A DNA stretch of 64,000 nt, taken from positions 124,001 through 188,000 of the forward strand of contig KB722744.1 in NCBI GenBank assembly GCA_000349905.1, written 5' to 3'. This document shows positions 58,158-64,000 of this stretch, piece after piece. Both the position numbers and the translations under genes were made by a program. The DNA comes from Volvariella volvacea V23. Its lineage: Eukaryota; Basidiomycota; Agaricomycetes; Agaricales; Pluteaceae. The notes beneath the pieces are model-generated. The model worked only from the letters and a program-made list of their open reading frames with translations, was not told the DNA's origin and did no database searches. Numbering within the stretch: position 1 is the stretch's first letter; each line of letters opens with the position of its first letter.

Positions 58158-61110
58158 TTACGCAGAGGCCTGCATAATGATAATACTAGCATGGGTATTC
58201 GTCGCAACAAGAGCCGCGCCAACGTCACCAAGAGTTCTTGGGACCGTTGAAGCAATAGTTGACCCACTCTCAGCAATTAATTTCGTCAATTCAGCCGTAT
58301 GGGATTCGGGTGCCATGCGTCGTGATCTTCCCGCCACGATCAGTAATGTTTTTCCTTCCAAACTGGAATGCTGTTGAGTAGCGATGTCGAGAATGGTGCG
58401 GAGTGGATGGGTCGTTTGTTGGGTGGAGAACGTGATTCGTCCGAGAGCGGGCAACTGTGGAGAAGCAGAGTCAGGGTTGGTGTAGCGGGCCCAAAGGATG
58501 TTGTCCGCAGTATCTGACTGCATGCGTGTTTGCGTGCTTTGGGGGCCATACACCGTATCTGCACCAGCGCCGGTGACGGTCTGGAGAAAACCATGAGCGC
58601 ATGTAATGACGTATAGGAATACACTTACTGCAAAGGCCGCGGCGGGCACTTTGAGTTCATGGGTGCTTGTTGGGGTTAAGTCTTCCACCCTTTGAATCCG
58701 CACAACTGTCGCAGTGACTAAAGAATTGGCACATAGTTGGACCGAGAAATTGAGTGCGAGCCGATCATCAGGTCCTCCAAAGAATGGAAGGAAGAGGTGA
58801 TAGTTTGGCGACGTGGTTGCTTGCAAACTGATACCGCGATCGACGAATAAGGCTACGTCCTTTGGACTTCTCAAGAACACATTCCTGATGAACTCGGAGT
58901 AGACAACGGAACTTGTTTGATCTTGGGTTGTAGTTTTGTTGAAAACACCATCAAAGGGATTTCGTGCTTTGGAAGATACGGGGTCGACATCTCCAAGAGT
59001 GGTTGCTCCTCTGGACCAGGGTAAAATGACCATCTGAGAGTCCGTATCCCGTGCGTGATTAGCAATTGCCTCGGGGAATTCCTCCAGACTAAGCACGGAA
59101 AGAGCAGGTGAAACGAATAAGCGATTGAGAGAACCGAAGGTGCGGAAGATTGAGACAACGGGGTCATTGTAGATGAGAGATTCGGATTCTTGTGAGCGGA
59201 GAACGGCGGAGGTACGACTGGTCAATTCCACCAAACGAAGCGCATTGATGGTGACAGATGCATCGTATGACGGGGGTCGTTTTTCTTTCTCGTTACTGAT
59301 ACTCGTGACTGGGGAGATCGTCAAAGTCGTAGTGGGTTGGAGAAGTTGGGATAGTGACATTGCTGCAGGGAGCTGCTCAGTCTTATCCAGGACCAAGGTA
59401 AATCTAGTCTTGCGGTCATCGTCTCCAGCGCTGGGAGGGGCAGGTGGTGTTTCAACGTCTTCAGGAGCCTGCAGTGGATTGGCAACCCTAACACGATATC
59501 GAGGGGGATAAAACGCCAAAGTGAGGGGTGTTGTCAAAACCGTCAGCACCAACGCGTGCAGAACAAACATGGAGAAGGTGCGCCCATCAAGAATGCCCGC
59601 TTGGAGACCAATATTGAGTACAATCAGCTCCACGAGGCTATTCAAGTCCAATGAGATGAAGTCTCCGATCAAGCAAAGATAGCGCATACCCTTTGCAACT
59701 CATGAGAGAGCCAATTGCGCCAGCTTCACGCCAGTTGAAACCCGTTAGAAGAGCAACACCGGCGCACGCGAGGAACTTTGATGCGAATGCGACGAGGCAA
59801 ACGAGCACCACATAGCCCCAGCTTACTCCGTCATTTAACAGGCCCAAGTTGGTTCGCAAACCCGATAATGTGAAATACTGTCAAGAAGTTAGCAACGTCA
59901 TGAGGCAAAAGCAAGCGAGCTACGTACAATTGGCAAGAACAGGAGTGAAACAAGATCCTCCAGCTTCTCAACCAATGAAATAGCGAAACCGTTTTCGTGT
60001 GGCACAATTAACCCCGCCAAGAAACCACCTATGAAATCGTCAACCAGATCTAATAGAGTAGTGCGATAGCGCAAGCCTACCAAAAATCGCGTGGACTCCA
60101 ATAATGTCGGTGAAGAACGCAGAAACGAACACAACCAGCAAGGTCACCGTCATCATGAACGCCGTGGGGGTCCCCTGTTCCAGACTACCCGTGCGCTTCG
60201 CTAACCATACATAAGCCCATCGTCCTGGGTAGAGCAAGACGATAGTATATCCAATGCTAGCCAATAGAATCCAGAGCGCCGTAAGACTCTCTGATGCATT
60301 GACCAATGCCACAGTCAGGGCAAGCAAAACCCAGCCAATGACATCGTTGCCAATGCCAGCCGAAAGGACGACAACTCCAACGTTGGTATCGAGAAGTTTC
60401 AGTGCGGTGAGGATACGGCACAGGACGGGGAACGCGGTGATTCCGATAGCGACGGCGGTGAAGAGGATAAAGTGGCCAAAGTTGACAGAGGGGTCAATAA
60501 ATTGCCGGTACACGCCAACGCCCAGGGCGGCACCAAGGCCAAGCGGTATTATTAGTCCGGCTACCGAGATAGCGGTAGACGCCTTGATGTTGCGTTTGGC
60601 CATCTTGACATCGATTTCGAGGCCAACTAAGAATAGAAAGAGGAGTAAGCCGATGGTGCTGGTGAGGTTGAGGAGTGGCATTGCATCGTCTGGGAAGATT
60701 GTATCTTTGAAATGTGGAATTCTGCCCATAACCGTAGGACCAAGAATTACGCCTCCAATGACCTCTGCGATGACCCTTGGTTGACGGAAGCGAGATAGGA
60801 CGAGTGAAAGGCCTTGTGTCATGACAATGATGATTACTGGAAGACGTCAAGGTCAGCGCGCGGTTAAGAACGCTAGGTAGGTACCGTAGCTCACCGACTT
60901 GAATTACCCATAATCTTATCGGATTGCCAGGATTATAATGCGTTGGATTATCCCCTGTGATGACGCCGCCCTACACGATGGGAGTAAATAGCTCAGCGCA
61001 TGAACCTCCCGTAAGCCACAACGCTAGGAATAGTGACATACCTGCTCTGAGGCTGCTCGGGGAGCCAAATAGTGGACGAAGGCCACAACATCGTCAATGA
61101 GTTGGCCCAT
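58158..61110 (-). CDS. Cation/H+ antiporter (KHA1/CPA2 type), canonical copy
   Basis: First exon 61042-61110 (MGQLIDDVVAFVHYLAPRAA), second from 60970 (GGVITGDNPTHYNPGNPIRL) to 60895, then the TM core: VVIIIVMTQGLSLVLSRFRQ, VIAEVIGGVILGPTVMGRIP, FLFLVGLEIDVKMAKRN, ITAFPVLCRILTALKLLDTN, the ion-binding SAGIGNDVIGWVLLALTVAL, FFTDIIGVHAIFG, GFLAGLIVPHENGF, YFTLSGLRTNLGLLNDGVSW, SLMSCKGLVELIVLNIGLQA and a long C-terminal cytosolic domain (LDKTEQLPAAMSLSQLLQPT, FFGGPDDRLALN, then QASA at the end). Several introns of 50-70 bp are inferred and restore consensus residues. The role is K+/H+ or Na+/H+ exchange in endomembranes. Confidence 0.92.
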
Positions 61111-62452
61111 GGGGGAAGAGGGTGGAGTCGCGATACACCTACAAGAAAGGGGGTAGGTTTATATGTTTTCCGGCTGTTTTGAGACTCCGCATGTGACCCC
61201 AATAGCTACCAGCTCACATTAACGCGATTCTCCATCCCTAAAGGGGAAGGCTTTGGCGGATATCATCATGGAGACTCCATTTTTGTCGGGTAGTGGGCCA
61301 CTCTCGGTGCTAATTCTGACCTTCCAGCTGATTGTTTGTCCAACCAGGAGGCTTCCTCCTCAGAGCAAGCCAACTTGGTAGTGTGGCTCGACTCGAATCC
61401 CGTGACAAATTTTCGACCATACCTCACAGGTCGTCAAACCTGTCGGCTGGATCCACCCTGCGCCTGTCTGTCGCTGACGGCCAAGCTAGCCAAGTTGCTG
61501 GGATACCGTAACACAGCATAGGTACTCTTTGTGGGTGCCTTACCCGATAGGCACCTTGAAAGTCCCGCCAAGCCCTTGCTTTATATCGTTGCAGGCCATC
61601 AATGACGTCGTCGCAATTACCTGTGCATTCCTTGGAACCCGTTGAAAGGAAGGTTCTCTCCCTATGTCTCCGTCATATAAATCTTCATGCCATAGGGGGC
61701 AGAGGCATACATCTAGGGTATGTATTTTGTGTGCCCCTCTTCCTTGGGATATAGGAGATTTTGCCCAAGCGGACTCCCATCACTTTAGACATCACGCCTG
61801 TCTGGGGTATGTCGCATCAGTTTACCTTTCATTGAAATCATACTTCTCAATTGTCAAAATAGACTTTCACCGCCATGATGTCAACAAACATACGATCTCA
61901 GGGCATGTCATTCAAGCTCATCGACAATGGGTAGTGGCTGTACCCCACCGCATCGGCCTTACCAGTGGACGCGATCTGGTCAAGTACTGGTGCTCGTGGG
62001 TGCTTTTGTCATGACGCAAGACCAGATACCCGGAGCATGCAAATGGATCTACCTTGGAAGTGATGTGTAATTGGTGGCATGCTATAGGCGGGCGCAGCAA
62101 AACCTATTAAAACCCAAATTGACGCTAACTTCAGGGCACACGGAGTTCATAATATGAAACAACAGAACTCGACATCGATCAAGGTAAATCGCCGCACTTG
62201 CAACAGGATTATCATCTTGTGTCCTAGGGCATGTCCTGGGGTAGGACACGCGGTGCACAATGTTAAGACCGCCAGTCTGACTGCTCTCTCACTACTGGCA
62301 TTGTACTCAGATAAACGGAGATGCGACAATGATGTGGCACTTTCCTTCAGTTCGTTGACTGGTGGACACCAAGGGCGGTCGGGTCGGGCCGGCGCCTATT
62401 ATGTCACAATTGTGACCGGGGAGACGCGTCTCGTGACGCCTTGCGATTCCAA
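61111..62452. other. Spacer with no supported gene
   Basis: It holds the promoter of the antiporter gene (-) and the 5' flank of the small gene starting at 62453. + frames at 61336-61521, 61664-62014 and 62154-62591 have no domain or splice support. Confidence 0.4.
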
Positions 62453-63148
62453 ATGCTTCCCTCATCGCAATCATATCCAGGTGCACCTCTGCCACCCGTG
62501 TACGGACATGGACAGGGCCAATACCAAATGCAACAGTATCTATCATCGCAGCCACTCCATGACCGACCTATGCACCCAAATGTCGAGTTGAATTCACCCG
62601 AGCATTTCAAACAACAAATGCAAGCCGTTTTAACCCAAATCGCGCATGTTCAAACCCTTGGCCAGAATGCTCTTGATGGAATGTATGTCATTCGTCTCTT
62701 GATTGTGACAGAGCTGGATTGCCTTTCATTAGTCAGAATGCATATCACACAGGTAACTCGCCGACGCAGGTCGAGGGTGCGCCTAAATTCCCTTCGTATG
62801 ACGTCTGGGCTCCAATGGTTTACAATCTTATCAGCGTATGTGGACACCCTTAAGCAGACAGTCGAGCTTTTGATGAATATGCTTCAACAAACTGGCATTG
62901 GAGCGCTGCCGTTATTACCCATGCCTATACTCTCCAGTCTCACATCTACCGACACATCGCACAACCAACCACCTGTACCCAACGAGCAGAAACTACTTGA
63001 GATGACGGAGCAGTCAATCAAACTCTTGTACCTACGACAAACCAAGTTGCAGTCGAGCGCTAATGTTATCGCGGGCCTAATTGCTCCTGCTGCACCAGGG
63101 CCCATTGCAGGACCCAGTTCTCAACCATCTACTTCTCAGTCGCAGTAG
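62453..63148 (+). CDS. Small helical protein, unknown
   Basis: Exons 62453-62682, 62733-62752 (20 nt) and 62835-63148 give 187 residues; phases match and the joined stretch reads GQNALDGIQNAYHTAYVDTL. The Pro/Gln-rich N terminus (MLPSSQSYPGAPLPPVYGHG) is followed by a helical region (FKQQMQAVLTQIAHVQTLGQ, VDTLKQTVELLMNMLQQ), a second helix (EQKLLEMTEQSIKLLYLRQT) and a Ser/Pro tail. It looks like a coiled-coil subunit of some complex, but no family is recognised. It converges on the WBP2-like gene. Confidence 0.6.
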   Translation: MLPSSQSYPGAPLPPVYGHGQGQYQMQQYLSSQPLHDRPMHPNVELNSPEHFKQQMQAVLTQIAHVQTLGQNALDGMYVIRLLIVTELDCLSLVRMHITQVTRRRRSRVRLNSLRMTSGLQWFTILSAYVDTLKQTVELLMNMLQQTGIGALPLLPMPILSSLTSTDTSHNQPPVPNEQKLLEMTEQSIKLLYLRQTKLQSSANVIAGLIAPAAPGPIAGPSSQPSTSQSQ

Positions 63149-63436
63149 ATCTGGTTCTGTACGCGCATGTGCAATGGTATCCGGTTCAAATGCATGATTT
63201 ACTGGTTGTACTAAACCTAAATCGCCCAATATCCCATCATGTAGATACGATAGCAAATTTCGAGCCCCATGTATATACATTTCACGACTAGTCAAATTTG
63301 TAGAACAAGTAAGAGTTGAGGCAGCGTATAGAAAGCATGATAACAGATAACCAGTACAACCTAAGTGAACGCTTACAACAGTCCGTGTAATGGCTGGCGT
63401 TTACTGTCCATACATTAAAAACAAGACATTCTTGAT

Positions 63437-64000
63437 TCAAACGTCGTAACCAGGAGGATTATCAATGGGTACTCCTCCAACCATAGTGACCGAGCTAGAC
63501 CCAGCGGGCATGGTATAAGTCGCTGTAGAATCAATCAGATCGGGCGTTATTTCAAAGGTGTTGTAACAGCTGGACGGGATGACTTACGTGGACCATCAAG
63601 CTCCTCTTCAGCAGCCTGACGCTTCATATAAATCGCTCTCTCTCTTGTCTTCTCTAGCAGACTGACAAACTCAAACATCGCCCGATCCTTGAATCGAATC
63701 TCTGCTTTCGTTCCGTCGCTCAGCCCACCCTCCGGTGAAGGGTTAACATCAAACGATAGGTAATTGGCACCAAATGTCGGTTGCTCGAATCGAGTCGAGA
63801 GTATGGACGGTAGTGGAACCGAAAGTGACTCGAATGCAGCCCCTGATACAGCAACAAAGACTAGCTGTAGTGCAAGAAAGTTAGTGACTCGGACCCAATA
63901 GGCCATCGTGGAACGGACATACTCTCTGATCGCTGAGCCAAAGTCTGCCCATCGCTTTTAGTCGCTTGGTGCCACCTGAACCTCCCGAGGAGTCATTTCT
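63437..64000 (-). CDS. WBP2-like GRAM-domain protein with PPxY motifs (partial)
   Basis: Exons on the minus strand are 63437-63522, 63588-63864 and 63923 to beyond the window edge. The visible product reads KRLKAMGRLWLSDQRLVFVA, then FESLSVPLPSILSTRFEQPT, FGANYLSFDVNPSPEGG, AEIRFKDRAMFEFVSLLEKT and a tail with PPTY and PPGY before a stop. The LTxxRxIF-like strand, EQPxFxANY and PPxY tail match WW-domain-binding protein 2, whose GRAM/PH-like domain binds lipids and whose PPxY motifs bind WW proteins such as Nedd4/Rsp5 ligases. The N terminus lies outside the window. Confidence 0.8.

Noticed and set aside
62154..62591. 145-codon + frame upstream of the small helical protein
   Set aside because: It overlaps the supported gene in another frame and is Cys/Arg-rich without structure.

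Overview
The window is nuclear DNA of a filamentous basidiomycete, most likely an Agaricomycete. The grounds are genes split by many 45-75 bp GT-AG introns, a chromodomain Ty3/gypsy retrotransposon, fungal GT1-type glycosyltransferase and arrestin-like genes typical of mushrooms and their relatives, and a candidate lipopeptide mating-pheromone precursor ending in a CaaX box. A Rhizoctonia-like (Cantharellales) source is possible but is only a guess. Two 100-N scaffolding gaps (17455-17554, 29661-29760) show that this is a draft assembly.

Layout. 1-8591: a five-exon low-complexity gene, an intron-containing tRNA-Pro(CGG), a multi-pass membrane protein and a 1365-residue disordered serine-rich protein. 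8592-12335: mostly gene-free. 12336-19814: a small two-exon host gene split by a 7.2 kb Ty3/gypsy chromovirus (12525-19693) with near-identical LTRs, a perfect AGTAC target duplication, a self-priming type primer-binding site, Gag, a damaged Pol and an extra third ORF. 19815-25275: AT-rich relic-like DNA with promoter-like segments, a heat-shock-element-like array and a nested hairpin. 25276-28900: a dead arrestin-like gene carrying a solo LTR of the same family (CTCAC target duplication), then a pseudogenised block that is an inverted copy of sequence at 40.2-40.9 kb. 29216-35750: three conserved housekeeping genes (P5C dehydrogenase, stomatin-like protein, EVE-domain protein). 35751-42861: a glycosyltransferase gene, a fragment of its paralogue, a small convergent gene and the candidate pheromone precursor. 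42862-64000: gene-dense, with a BTB protein, a PPIL4-type cyclophilin-RRM protein, a tandem pair of P-loop kinase-like genes, an intact arrestin-like gene, a tail-anchored protein, a tandem pair of cation/H+ antiporters, a small coiled-coil protein and a partial WBP2-like protein.

The genes do not form one pathway. The strongest theme is local duplication and decay: arrestin (intact and dead), glycosyltransferase (one intact, two fragments), P-loop kinases (tandem) and antiporters (tandem, one with an altered catalytic motif). The retroelement family has inserted at least twice here, each time inside a coding sequence. Gene models were joined by eye from splice signals and reading-frame continuity, so exon boundaries are inferences unless marked otherwise.
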